Positions 26,710 to 34,857 of a DNA stretch of 64,000 nucleotides are shown piece after piece (positions within the stretch are counted from its first letter, which is position 1; every line of letters begins with the position of its first letter). Source of the stretch: Rhizobium ruizarguesonis (GTDB lineage Bacteria > Pseudomonadota > Alphaproteobacteria > Rhizobiales > Rhizobiaceae); assembly GCF_012349115.1 (NCBI RefSeq), contig NZ_PQIG01000024.1, positions 62,001-126,000 on the forward strand, read 5' to 3'. The notes beneath the pieces were generated by a model. The model saw only the letters and a program-made list of their open reading frames with translations, searched no databases and was not told where the DNA came from. The position numbers and the translations under genes are program-made.

Positions 26710-27177
26710 ATGCTGTTGAGAGACGAAGTCGAAATGCTGCGAAGGGTGCCGATCTTTTCAAGAATCGCGCCAGCAAAGCTCAAGCTTTTGGCCTTTACCT
26801 CAGATCGCATGACCTACAAAGCCGGGCAAAATCTCTTCCTTCAGGGCGATGTCGGTGATGCCGCCTACGTCATCCTCTCAGGTACCGCCGATATCGTCGT
26901 CTCCTCGCCGGCTGGCGAGATCAAGGTCGCCGACGTCGAACCCAATTCCATCGTCGGCGAAATCGCCATCCTCTGCGATGTCTCGCGCACGGCAACGGTA
27001 CGCGCCACCTCGCCGCTTGAGGTGCTGCGCATCAGCAAGGAGCACTTCCTGAAGCTGCTCAGCGATTTCCCTGAAATGGCCGTGGAAATCATGCGGGTGC
27101 TGGCCGACCGCCTCAACCACACCACCGCGGAGCTGACCGCTGCGCGGGCGGCCAAGCAGCCGCAGATGGCGCAGTAG
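26710..27177 (+). CDS. stand-alone cyclic-nucleotide-binding protein
   Basis: This 155-residue protein is essentially a single cNMP-binding domain of the CRP type. It shows the beta-barrel pattern KAGQNLFLQGDVGDAAYVI, then IVGEIAILCDVSRTATVRA, the phosphate-binding cassette (GE-x6-RTAT form). There is no DNA-binding domain, so it cannot be a CRP-like transcription factor. It probably senses cAMP or cGMP and acts on a partner protein, most plausibly the adjacent degenerate ABC exporter. A cyclase gene begins the same co-directional block at 12537. Confidence 0.92.
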   Translation: MLLRDEVEMLRRVPIFSRIAPAKLKLLAFTSDRMTYKAGQNLFLQGDVGDAAYVILSGTADIVVSSPAGEIKVADVEPNSIVGEIAILCDVSRTATVRATSPLEVLRISKEHFLKLLSDFPEMAVEIMRVLADRLNHTTAELTAARAAKQPQMAQ

Positions 27178-27186
27178 GATTTCGCT

Positions 27187-27477
27187 TCAGGATTTCGGCG
27201 GCCATTTCTGTGCGCCGCGGACGAGACGCAAAATTTCCACCTGTTTGATTTTTTGGCGAACCCGATAGATCACGATAAAGGATGTGCGTGAAATGATCAG
27301 TTCGCGCGTTCCATCAATTCGTCCGGGCCGGTCGATCTCCGGCTGATCGATGAGCAAATCGGTCTGACGCTCGATCTCATCAAGCTGGCTTATTGCGGCG
27401 CCGACGTTCTGGTCGGTGATAAACTGAATTGCTTTCTTGCGATCTGATTCAGCTTTCGCACGCCAGACGAGCTTTAT
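27187..27477 (-). CDS. RelE/ParE-type toxin, start codon lost (ATA)
   Basis: Translating leftward from 27477 gives 96 uninterrupted codons: a KLVWRAKAESDRKKAIQFI start, then RELIISRTSFIVIYRV and VEILRLVRGAQKWP, clearly a RelE/ParE-superfamily toxin. No ATG, GTG or TTG exists at the expected start. The codon before Lys-Leu-Val-Trp is ATA, overlapping the antitoxin stop as ATAA. In most such pairs the overlap is ATGA. A single G-to-A change would keep an antitoxin stop while removing the toxin start. The toxin is probably silent or very weakly translated. Confidence 0.85.
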   Translation of the reverse strand: MKLVWRAKAESDRKKAIQFITDQNVGAAISQLDEIERQTDLLIDQPEIDRPGRIDGTRELIISRTSFIVIYRVRQKIKQVEILRLVRGAQKWPPKS

Positions 27478-27932
27478 TTGGCCTCGCCCTTAAGCCGCGC
27501 CAGGAGCTCTGCCCGTTGACGCGCCATCTCCTCCTCAACGACCTCGTGAGGAATCCAGACGGTATTGGGATCATCGGCATCCCGGATCGCTTCCTCGACC
27601 TGTTCGCGGAACCACGTGTCGTATTCCGCCGCCTCATGGGTACGACGCAGAGCTGCGGCCCGATCCGGCCGCGATGCCGTCCCCGGAGCATAATCGACTG
27701 CATCGACATCGAACTTAGAGATGCCGACATCCCTGAGATAAGACACCAAGGTATCGATGCGCTTGAACACGCGCACCTGCCGGCTGCGTTGGGCGGCGAG
27801 CGGGCGCTCGGCCTTGCCGTAGCGGATGACGACGGACCAGCCACCGGTCTTGCCGACGACATGAGCCGCCTCGACCGCTCCTGCTTCGACAAGGCGGGAA
27901 AGGGTCGAATGATCGATGGTTTCCGCGGTCAT
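27474..27932 (-). CDS. antitoxin / ParC-like partition-associated protein
   Basis: The 152-residue protein has two parts. The N-terminal ~80 residues (GKTGGWSVVIRYGKAERPL and similar) resemble a ParC-like partition-associated family. The C-terminal stretch YDTWFREQVEEAIRDAD followed by VVEEEMARQRAELL resembles the helical toxin-wrapping tail of PaaA2-type antitoxins. It overlaps the RelE-like frame by four bases, the standard layout of a toxin-antitoxin operon. The start at 27932 has no strong alternative. If the toxin is dead, this gene is a residual antitoxin that could still neutralise related toxins elsewhere. Confidence 0.78.
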   Translation of the reverse strand: MTAETIDHSTLSRLVEAGAVEAAHVVGKTGGWSVVIRYGKAERPLAAQRSRQVRVFKRIDTLVSYLRDVGISKFDVDAVDYAPGTASRPDRAAALRRTHEAAEYDTWFREQVEEAIRDADDPNTVWIPHEVVEEEMARQRAELLARLKGEAK

Positions 27933-28057
27933 GGCATATCCTCGTTCAGGCCGACAAGGATTTAATTATAGATTGCCATGCATTCTCATTGGAATTGCGC
28001 TGCCCGAAAACGACAGCCTGCATGGTTTCCCATGCAGGCCGGTGCGTTCAAGCCCGC

Positions 28058-29389
28058 CTATTCGCGCTGTTCCAGCGCCCTGCTGAAGGCGAGGGCCGCA
28101 AGCGTGCAGACTGCGCCGGACAGCAGGTAGTAGCCGACGAAGGTCAGGCCGAAGCGGCTGGAAAGGCTGAGCGCCACCAGCGGCGCAAAACCCGCGCCGA
28201 TCAGCCAGGCGAGGTCCGAAGTGAAGGCGGCACCCGTATAGCGGTAACCGCGACCGAAGCGCGACGAGATCGAGCCCGTCGCCTGGCCGAAGGAAAGGCC
28301 GAGCACGCCGAAGCCGATGATGACGAAAGCGTCATGGCCGCTGTTGCCGGATGCGATCAGGCTCGGCCCGATAAAGCTGAAGACAGCGATGATGACGGCG
28401 CAGATGGCAAGCTGGGCGCGCCGGCCGATACGGTCGGCAATCAAGCCCGACGCGATGATGGTGAGGATGCCGACCGCGGCGCCGATCACCTGCACCACCA
28501 TGAAGGCGCCGATCGGCTGGTTGCCGTAAAGGCTCATCCAGCCGAGCGGGAAAATGGTGACGAGGTGGAACATGGCAAAACTTGCCAGCGGCACGAAGGC
28601 GCCGATCAGGATGTCACGGCCATGAACGCGCAGCACGTCTAGGATGGGGGCGGCTTCCAGCTCGTGCTGTTCCAGCAGCGTGCCGAATTCCTTGGTCATG
28701 ACCAGGCGCAAACGCGCAAACAGCGCCACGACATTGATCGCGAAGGCGACGAAGAAGGGATAACGCCAGCCCCAGGAGAGGAAATCCTCACTGGAAAGAT
28801 TGGCGACGAAATAGCCGAACAGGGTACTCGCCAGCGCAAAGCCGATCGGCGCGCCGAGCTGCGGGATCATCGCATACCAGCCGCGGTGCTTGGCCGGCGC
28901 ATTGAGCGCAAGCAGCGAGGCAAGGCCGTCCCAGGCGCCGCCGAGCGCAAAGCCCTGGCCGAGACGGAAGAGCGCCAGCAACGCGATCGACCAGACGCCG
29001 ATCTCGTCGAAACCCGGAAGGAAGGCGATCGAGGCCGTGGAGCCACCGAGCAGGAAGAGCGCAATCGTCAGCTTGGTGCCGCGGCCATACAGCCGGTCGA
29101 TCGTCATGAAGACGACGGAGCCGACCGGGCGGGCCAGGAAGGCCAGCGAGAAGATCGCGAAGGAATAGAGCGTTCCCGTCAGCCTGTCCGGCGCGAAGGG
29201 GAAGATCAGCTGTGGAAAGACCAGGACCGAGGCGAGGCCGTAGACGAAGAAATCGAAGAATTCCGACATGCGGCCGATCACCACGCCGATGGCGATGCTG
29301 CCCGGCGAAACCGGCTTGTCGTCGTGAATGCGCCGCGCGTCGCGTTCCAGCGACGACGATGACGGTCCGTAATGCGATGTTGTAGCCAT
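28058..29389 (-). CDS. MFS metabolite:H+ symporter (MHS-like)
   Basis: This is a 443-residue inner-membrane transporter with about 12 hydrophobic segments. The first-helix motif GRMSEFFDFFVYGLAS and the loop motif ARPVGSVVFMTIDRLYGR are typical of the metabolite:H+ symporter branch (ProP/KgtP/ShiA relatives). The frame is open well upstream, but the ATG at 29389 has a GGGAGG site and starts MATTSHYG, the better N terminus. It is divergent from the cyo operon and has an FNR/FixK-like palindrome about 45 bases upstream. The substrate, possibly a dicarboxylate or betaine, is not resolved. Confidence 0.9.
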   Translation of the reverse strand: MATTSHYGPSSSSLERDARRIHDDKPVSPGSIAIGVVIGRMSEFFDFFVYGLASVLVFPQLIFPFAPDRLTGTLYSFAIFSLAFLARPVGSVVFMTIDRLYGRGTKLTIALFLLGGSTASIAFLPGFDEIGVWSIALLALFRLGQGFALGGAWDGLASLLALNAPAKHRGWYAMIPQLGAPIGFALASTLFGYFVANLSSEDFLSWGWRYPFFVAFAINVVALFARLRLVMTKEFGTLLEQHELEAAPILDVLRVHGRDILIGAFVPLASFAMFHLVTIFPLGWMSLYGNQPIGAFMVVQVIGAAVGILTIIASGLIADRIGRRAQLAICAVIIAVFSFIGPSLIASGNSGHDAFVIIGFGVLGLSFGQATGSISSRFGRGYRYTGAAFTSDLAWLIGAGFAPLVALSLSSRFGLTFVGYYLLSGAVCTLAALAFSRALEQRE

Positions 29390-29766
29390 AAACGCCTCCC
29401 TCGTTGAAGCGCTTTCGGCAAGGCGCCTCAGCCTGATCTTGATCAAACCTGCAGGCTTATCAAGTCCGTAAGACGTAAATAGTTCATCATGGCGGCTCAA
29501 AATGAGGCGTGGGCGGAAAAAACAGCGTGATCCGGAGCGCGATTTTCCGATGGGATGCTGGCCTGCTCGGTTCTGGCGGATATATTGATTGGAAACATGC
29601 GCTGGCGGAAGAATCCTTCTTGATTTCATCAGGATTTCAAAGCTGTAGTGCAACATGATTCTTGCCGCAGTGCGGCATGATTGCTGCACTGCGACCAAAC
29701 ACCTCATGTCGCTATCGGGTCCAGTGCGTTAGTCGCGAACAAACGAAACAACAAGAGCTTAGAGAC
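29390..29766. other. divergent intergenic region, MFS and cyo
   Basis: About 377 bases with no supported gene. It contains the FNR/FixK-like palindrome at 29433-29446 and AT-rich stretches (ggatatattgattgg near 29577) that could hold promoter elements for cyoA. The cyoA frame is open from 29662 but is not thought to be coding before 29767. Confidence 0.5.
29433..29446. promoter_or_regulatory. FNR/FixK-like box candidate
   Basis: CTGAT-CTTG-ATCAA matches the FNR/FixK consensus TTGAT-N4-ATCAA with one mismatch. It lies 44 bases upstream of the MFS start and ~320 bases upstream of cyoA. Oxygen-responsive control of either gene is plausible, but binding is unproven. Confidence 0.5.
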
Positions 29767-30951
29767 GTGCCAAAACTCGCGAAGTTTTCCCGCCTTCTAT
29801 CCGTCTTGCCGCTGCTTTTCCTGGCAGGATGCAACATGGTGGTCATGGCGCCCTCCGGCGACATCGCCATGCAACAGCGCGATCTCATCGTCATCTCGAC
29901 GGTGCTGATGCTGTTGATCATCATACCGGTGATCTTCCTGACGCTGTTCTTCGCCTGGCGCTATCGCCGCTCCAATACGGCGGCAACCTACGCGCCGGAA
30001 TGGCACCATTCGACCCGTCTCGAAATCGTGATCTGGGCAGCACCACTGGCAATCATCATCGCGCTTGGCGCCGTGACCTGGATTTCCACCCATAAGCTCG
30101 ATCCCTACCGCCCGCTCGACCGCCTCGATGCGCAGCGCGCCATCCCGGCCGATACCAAGCCGTTGAACGTCGAGGTCGTGGCGCTCGACTGGAAATGGTT
30201 GTTCTTCTATCCCGAGCTCGGCATTGCCACCGTCAACGAACTCGCTGCCCCTGTGGACAGGCCGATCAATTTCAAGATCACCGCCTCCTCGGTGATGAAC
30301 TCCTTCTACATCCCTGCCCTTGCCGGCCAGATCTACGCCATGCCGGGCATGGAGACGAAGCTGCACGCCGTCATCAACCGGGAAGGCGAATATGAGGGCT
30401 TCTCCGCCAATTACAGCGGCGCAGGCTTCTCGCACATGCGCTTCAAGTTCCACGGCCTTACTCAAGACGGGTTTGACGCCTGGGTGGCGCAGGTCAAGCA
30501 GCAGGGCACGATGCTCAACCGCGACGCCTATCTGAAGCTCGAGAAGCCGAGCGAGAAGGAACCGGTGCGTTATTATGCCGGCGCCGATGCCGACCTTTAC
30601 AACGCCATCCTCAACATGTGCGCCACGCCAGGCAAGATGTGCATGAACGAGATGATGCACATCGACATGATGGGCGGCGGCGGCAAGGAAAGTGCGGAGA
30701 ACCGCGAGAAGCTGCAATATGACGACCGTCATGCCGACGAAGGCATCGTGGCGCCCGCCGCCACCGTGCCGGCGACGGGGGCACCGGCGCGAAGCGAGCC
30801 CGCCGAGCGGACCGACGGCAACAGCATGCAGCACGACATGCCCGGCATGCCCGGCATGCCCGGAATGGACATGCAGCATGAGGGTCATTCCATGCCCGGC
30901 ATGAGCAATGGCGCCGATCCGGCGCCGGCGCAGCTCAACAACAACAATTAA
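29767..30951 (+). CDS. cyoA: quinol oxidase subunit II
   Basis: Subunit II of a heme-copper quinol oxidase, 394 residues. The GTG at 29767 begins a lipoprotein signal: a basic start, then LLSVLPLLFLAGC with the lipid-anchored Cys at the LAGC lipobox. Two membrane helices follow (near residues 35-60 and 80-105), then a periplasmic cupredoxin-like domain (VMNSFYIPALAGQIYAMPG). The CuA ligands of cytochrome c oxidases are absent, which identifies a quinol oxidase. The C-terminal ~50 residues are an unusual Met/Gly/Pro/His-rich tail with repeated PGM. It heads the cyoABCD-SURF1 operon. Confidence 0.93.
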   Translation: MPKLAKFSRLLSVLPLLFLAGCNMVVMAPSGDIAMQQRDLIVISTVLMLLIIIPVIFLTLFFAWRYRRSNTAATYAPEWHHSTRLEIVIWAAPLAIIIALGAVTWISTHKLDPYRPLDRLDAQRAIPADTKPLNVEVVALDWKWLFFYPELGIATVNELAAPVDRPINFKITASSVMNSFYIPALAGQIYAMPGMETKLHAVINREGEYEGFSANYSGAGFSHMRFKFHGLTQDGFDAWVAQVKQQGTMLNRDAYLKLEKPSEKEPVRYYAGADADLYNAILNMCATPGKMCMNEMMHIDMMGGGGKESAENREKLQYDDRHADEGIVAPAATVPATGAPARSEPAERTDGNSMQHDMPGMPGMPGMDMQHEGHSMPGMSNGADPAPAQLNNNN

Positions 30952-30993
30952 CCTGGCGCTTTGCGTCGCAAGACATAATGAACGGGTTGTTCC

Positions 30994-32997
30994 ATGTTTT
31001 CCAATCCTGACCTCCTGAAGTTCGTCTTCGGCCGGTTGACCCTCGATGCCATCCCCTATCACGAGCCGATCCTGGTCGTGACCTTCATCGGCGTCGTCAT
31101 CGGCGCCATCGCGGTGCTCGGCATCATCACCTATTTCAAGTTCTGGGGTCCGCTCTGGCGGGACTGGATCTGCAGCGTCGATCACAAGAAGATCGGCATC
31201 ATGTATGTGATCCTCGCCGTCATTATGCTGTTGCGCGGCTTCTCCGACGCGATCCTGATGCGCGTCCAGCAGGCGATCGCCTTCAACGGCTCAGAGGGCT
31301 ATCTGCCGCCGCACCATTACGACCAGGTCTTCACCGCCCACGGCGTCATCATGATCTTCTTCGTGGCGATGCCCTTCGTTACCGGGCTGATGAACTTCGT
31401 GGTGCCGCTGCAGATCGGCGCCCGCGACGTTTCCTTCCCCTTCCTCAACAACTTCTCGTTCTGGATGACCACCGCCGGCGCGATCATCATCATGCTGTCG
31501 CTGTTCATCGGCGAATTCGCCCAGACCGGCTGGCTCGCCTACCCGCCGCTGTCGGGCGCAGCCTACAGTCCGGGCGTCGGCGTCGATTATTATATCTGGG
31601 GCCTGCAGGTAGCCGGTGTGGGAACGACGCTTTCGGGCATCAACCTGATCGCCACCATCGTCAAGATGCGTGCTCCGGGCATGACCTTCATGAAGATGCC
31701 GGTCTTCACCTGGACGGCACTCTGCACCAACGTGCTGATCGTTGCCTCCTTCCCGATCCTGACGGCAACGCTCGCGCTGCTGTCGCTCGACCGCTACGCC
31801 GGCACGAACTTCTTCACCAACGACCTCGGCGGCAATCCGATGATGTACATCAACCTCATCTGGATCTGGGGTCATCCGGAGGTCTACATCCTCGTGCTGC
31901 CGGCCTTCGGCATCTTCTCGGAAGTCGTCGCCACCTTCTCCGGCAAGCGCCTCTTCGGCTACGCCTCGATGGTCTACGCGACCTGCGTGATCATGATCCT
32001 GTCCTACATCGTCTGGCTGCACCACTTCTTCACGATGGGCTCGGGCGCCAGCGTCAATTCCTTCTTCGGCATCACCACGATGATCATTTCGATCCCGACG
32101 GGGGCGAAGATGTTCAACTGGCTCTTCACCATGTATCGCGGCCGCATCCGCTACGAGGTGCCGATGCTGTGGACGGTCGGATTCATGGTGACCTTCGTCA
32201 TCGGCGGCATGACGGGTGTCATGCTGGCCGTGCCGCCGGCCGACTTCGTACTGCACAATTCGCTGTTCCTGATCGCACACTTCCACAACGTCATCATCGG
32301 CGGCGTTCTCTTCGGCATGTTCGCCGGCGTGAACTACTGGTTCCCGAAGGCCTTCGGCTTCAAGCTCGATCCCTTCTGGGGCAAGATGAGCTTCTGGTTC
32401 TGGCAGATCGGCTTCTGGTTCGCCTTCATGCCACTCTATGTCCTTGGCCTGATGGGCGTCACCCGCCGCATGAGCCAGTTCGAGGACCCGTCGATACAGA
32501 TCTGGTTCATCATCGCCGCCTTCGGCGTCGGCCTGATCGCGCTTGGCATTGCCGCCTTCCTGATCCAGATCGTCGTCAGCTTCATGAAGCGCGAGGAATT
32601 GCGCGACGACAGCGGCGATCCCTGGGACGGCCGCACGCTGGAATGGTCGACCTCTTCGCCACCGCCGGAATACAACTTCGCCCTGACGCCTGTCGTGCAC
32701 GATCATGACGGCTGGTACGACATGAAGAACCGCGGTTATGCGCGTCCGCTGGAAGGCTTCCGGCCGATCCACATGCCGAAGAACACCGGCACCGGCGCGA
32801 TCCTGTCTGCTATCAGCGTTGCACTCGCCTTCGGCCTGATCTGGTATATGTGGTGGCTGGTGGTCGTCTCCTTCGTCGCCATGCTCGCTGTGGCGATCGG
32901 CCATACCTTCAACTACAGACGCGACTTCTACATCCCCGCCGAAGAGGTGACCGAAACGGAAGGCAAGCGAACTGCGCTGCTTGCCGAGCAGGTGTGA
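30994..32997 (+). CDS. cyoB: quinol oxidase subunit I
   Basis: This catalytic subunit of the terminal quinol oxidase has 667 residues and about 15 hydrophobic segments. It reduces O2 to water and pumps protons. Recognisable signatures are [12 protein letters not shown] (low-spin heme His), [17 protein letters not shown] (CuB His, active-site Tyr and proton pathway), [11 protein letters not shown] (CuB His pair) and the HFHNVIIGG heme ligand region. The stop overlaps the next start as TGATG. Length and order match CyoB. Confidence 0.97.
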   Translation: MFSNPDLLKFVFGRLTLDAIPYHEPILVVTFIGVVIGAIAVLGIITYFKFWGPLWRDWICSVDHKKIGIMYVILAVIMLLRGFSDAILMRVQQAIAFNGSEGYLPPHHYDQVFTAHGVIMIFFVAMPFVTGLMNFVVPLQIGARDVSFPFLNNFSFWMTTAGAIIIMLSLFIGEFAQTGWLAYPPLSGAAYSPGVGVDYYIWGLQVAGVGTTLSGINLIATIVKMRAPGMTFMKMPVFTWTALCTNVLIVASFPILTATLALLSLDRYAGTNFFTNDLGGNPMMYINLIWIWGHPEVYILVLPAFGIFSEVVATFSGKRLFGYASMVYATCVIMILSYIVWLHHFFTMGSGASVNSFFGITTMIISIPTGAKMFNWLFTMYRGRIRYEVPMLWTVGFMVTFVIGGMTGVMLAVPPADFVLHNSLFLIAHFHNVIIGGVLFGMFAGVNYWFPKAFGFKLDPFWGKMSFWFWQIGFWFAFMPLYVLGLMGVTRRMSQFEDPSIQIWFIIAAFGVGLIALGIAAFLIQIVVSFMKREELRDDSGDPWDGRTLEWSTSSPPPEYNFALTPVVHDHDGWYDMKNRGYARPLEGFRPIHMPKNTGTGAILSAISVALAFGLIWYMWWLVVVSFVAMLAVAIGHTFNYRRDFYIPAEEVTETEGKRTALLAEQV

Positions 32998-33623
32998 TGA
33001 CCATGAGCGATCAGATTATCGACACGGCCGAAAAGCCTGAATTCTACCTGACGGAAGACCATCATCCGGAAAACAGCACCAATCTCGGCTTCTGGCTCTA
33101 CCTGATGAGCGACTGCCTGATCTTTGCGGTGCTGTTTGCAACACACGGGGTGCTCGGCCGCAACTATGCCGCCGGTCCGTCGCCGGCCGATCTCTTCGAT
33201 CTGCCGATCGTTGCCCTCAACACCTCGATGCTGCTGTTCTCCTCGATCACCTACGGCTTCGCCATGCTGCAGATGGAGCGGAACGCAAAGGCGGAAACGC
33301 TGTTCTGGCTTGCTGTGACCGGCCTGTTCGGCGCGGCTTTCATCGGGCTGGAACTCTACGAGTTCATCCACCTGATCCATGAGGGAGCCGGGCCGACGCG
33401 CAGCGCCTTCCTCTCCTCCTTCTTCACCCTGGTCGGCACCCACGGGCTGCACGTCACCTTCGGCATCATCTGGCTGATCACGCTGATGGTACAGGTGTCG
33501 ATGCACGGGCTGATCGAGGCCAACCGCCGCCGCCTGATGTGCCTATCGATGTTCTGGCACTTCCTCGACGTCGTCTGGATCGGCGTCTTTTCCTTCGTCT
33601 ACCTGTTGGGAGTTCTCGGATGA
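32997..33623 (+). CDS. cyoC: quinol oxidase subunit III
   Basis: Subunit III of the heme-copper oxidase, 208 residues, with about five membrane segments. It begins with an acidic, soluble stretch ending [16 protein letters not shown], and its C-terminal half has [14 protein letters not shown], typical of CyoC. The ATG at 32997 overlaps the cyoB stop (TGATG); the ATG at 33003 two codons later is nearly as likely. Its stop overlaps the cyoD start as ATGA. Confidence 0.94.
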   Translation: MTMSDQIIDTAEKPEFYLTEDHHPENSTNLGFWLYLMSDCLIFAVLFATHGVLGRNYAAGPSPADLFDLPIVALNTSMLLFSSITYGFAMLQMERNAKAETLFWLAVTGLFGAAFIGLELYEFIHLIHEGAGPTRSAFLSSFFTLVGTHGLHVTFGIIWLITLMVQVSMHGLIEANRRRLMCLSMFWHFLDVVWIGVFSFVYLLGVLG

Positions 33624-34021
33624 GTTCGCAAGCACCTGCACATGAGGACGCCCACGAGGCTCATCACGGCCACAGCCACGGCCATCAGGCCGGCCATGGT
33701 ACGTTCCGCAGCTACATGACGGGCTTTGCGCTCTCCGTCATCCTCACCGCCATTCCCTTCTGGCTGGTCATGTCAGGCGTCTTCGAAAGCCCGGCGGTGA
33801 CGGCGGTGCTGGTGATGGGCCTTGGCGCGATCCAGATCGTCGTCCACATGGTCTTCTTCCTGCATATGAACACCAGGAGCGAGGGCGGCTGGACGATCAT
33901 GGCACTGATCTTCACCCTCATCATCGTCGCCATCGCGCTCTCCGGGTCGCTCTGGGTCATGCATCATCTCAACACCAACATGATGCCAATGAGCCCCGAG
34001 ATGATGAAGAACATGCCGTGA
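33620..34021 (+). CDS. cyoD: quinol oxidase subunit IV
   Basis: The small subunit IV of the quinol oxidase, 133 residues with three membrane helices; the segment [14 protein letters not shown] is characteristic of CyoD. The N-terminal extension of about 30 residues is rich in His ([16 protein letters not shown]). It starts inside the cyoC stop (ATGA) and ends within the next start (GTGA). cyoE (heme O synthase) is not present downstream; its position is taken by a SURF1 gene. Confidence 0.94.
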   Translation: MSSQAPAHEDAHEAHHGHSHGHQAGHGTFRSYMTGFALSVILTAIPFWLVMSGVFESPAVTAVLVMGLGAIQIVVHMVFFLHMNTRSEGGWTIMALIFTLIIVAIALSGSLWVMHHLNTNMMPMSPEMMKNMP

Positions 34022-34857
34022 TTGGAACGAAGGGGCGGCGGCAGCGCCGCCCGCAGCGGTTCAGCCCAACAGCGGGTCAGCCCAACAGCGAATCAGGCAT
34101 GAGCGAGGCTTACTCGGAACAATCGCAAAGGCGGCACTATCAGGTCAAACGCGCGATCTTCGCCGCCTGCCTGATACTGCTTGCCGCAGCACTCGCAGCC
34201 CTCGGCACCTGGCAGGTTGAGCGCCTGGCCTGGAAACGCGATCTCATCGCCCGCGTCAACCAGCGTGTGCATGCGCCACCCGTGCCGGCTCCGGCACGCG
34301 CCGACTGGAGCAAGGTCAACGCCACCGATGACGAATATCGGCGGGTGAGCGCAGTGGGGACGCTGGCGAACGACAAGGAAACGCTGGTCTATGCCGCAAC
34401 CGCGCTCGGTCCGGGTTACTGGGTGATGGCGCCGCTGACGCTTGCCGACGGTACATCAATCCTCATCAATCGCGGCTTCGTGCCGACCGAGAGGCGCGAC
34501 CCGGCCTCGCGCCGCGAAGGCGAACTGTCTGGCCCGGTCGAGATCACCGGGCTGATGCGGATGACGGAGCCGAAGGGATCGCTGCTGCAATCCAATGACG
34601 TCGCGGCCGACCGCTGGTATTCGCGCGATGTCGCAGCGATCGCTGAAAAGCGCGGCGTCGCTGCGATCGCGCCCTATTTCATCGACGCCGATGCCACCGC
34701 CAATCCGGGCGGCCTGCCCGTCGGCGGCCTCACGATCATCGATTTCCCCAACAACCATCTCGTCTACGCGATCACCTGGTACGGGCTGGCGGCGATGGTG
34801 CTTGTATTGCTGGTGTTCATTCTTCGCGGCGACAGAGGGAGCGGATCGCCCCTATGA
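34018..34857 (+). CDS. SURF1-family oxidase assembly protein
   Basis: An inner-membrane SURF1/Shy1 protein of up to 279 residues that assists heme insertion into subunit I of heme-copper oxidases. It has an N-terminal helix ending LGTWQVERLAWKRDLI, the family hallmark. A periplasmic domain follows with PLTLADGTSILINRGFVP, and the second helix contains ITWYGLAAMVLVLLVF. The GTG at 34018 overlaps the cyoD stop (GTGA); an ATG at 34099 would give a 252-residue protein closer to the usual length, so the start is uncertain. The stop overlaps the convergent kinase gene by six bases. Confidence 0.9.
   Translation: MIGTKGRRQRRPQRFSPTAGQPNSESGMSEAYSEQSQRRHYQVKRAIFAACLILLAAALAALGTWQVERLAWKRDLIARVNQRVHAPPVPAPARADWSKVNATDDEYRRVSAVGTLANDKETLVYAATALGPGYWVMAPLTLADGTSILINRGFVPTERRDPASRREGELSGPVEITGLMRMTEPKGSLLQSNDVAADRWYSRDVAAIAEKRGVAAIAPYFIDADATANPGGLPVGGLTIIDFPNNHLVYAITWYGLAAMVLVLLVFILRGDRGSGSPL

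Noticed and set aside
29767..30951. cytochrome c oxidase subunit II instead of CyoA
   Set aside because: The CuA ligand set (two Cys, two His, Met in the C-terminal domain) is absent, and the four-gene order is that of cyo operons.
31291..32904. 537-codon open frame opposite cyoB
   Set aside because: cyoB is unmistakable by its heme and copper ligand motifs; the antisense frame has no recognisable domain.
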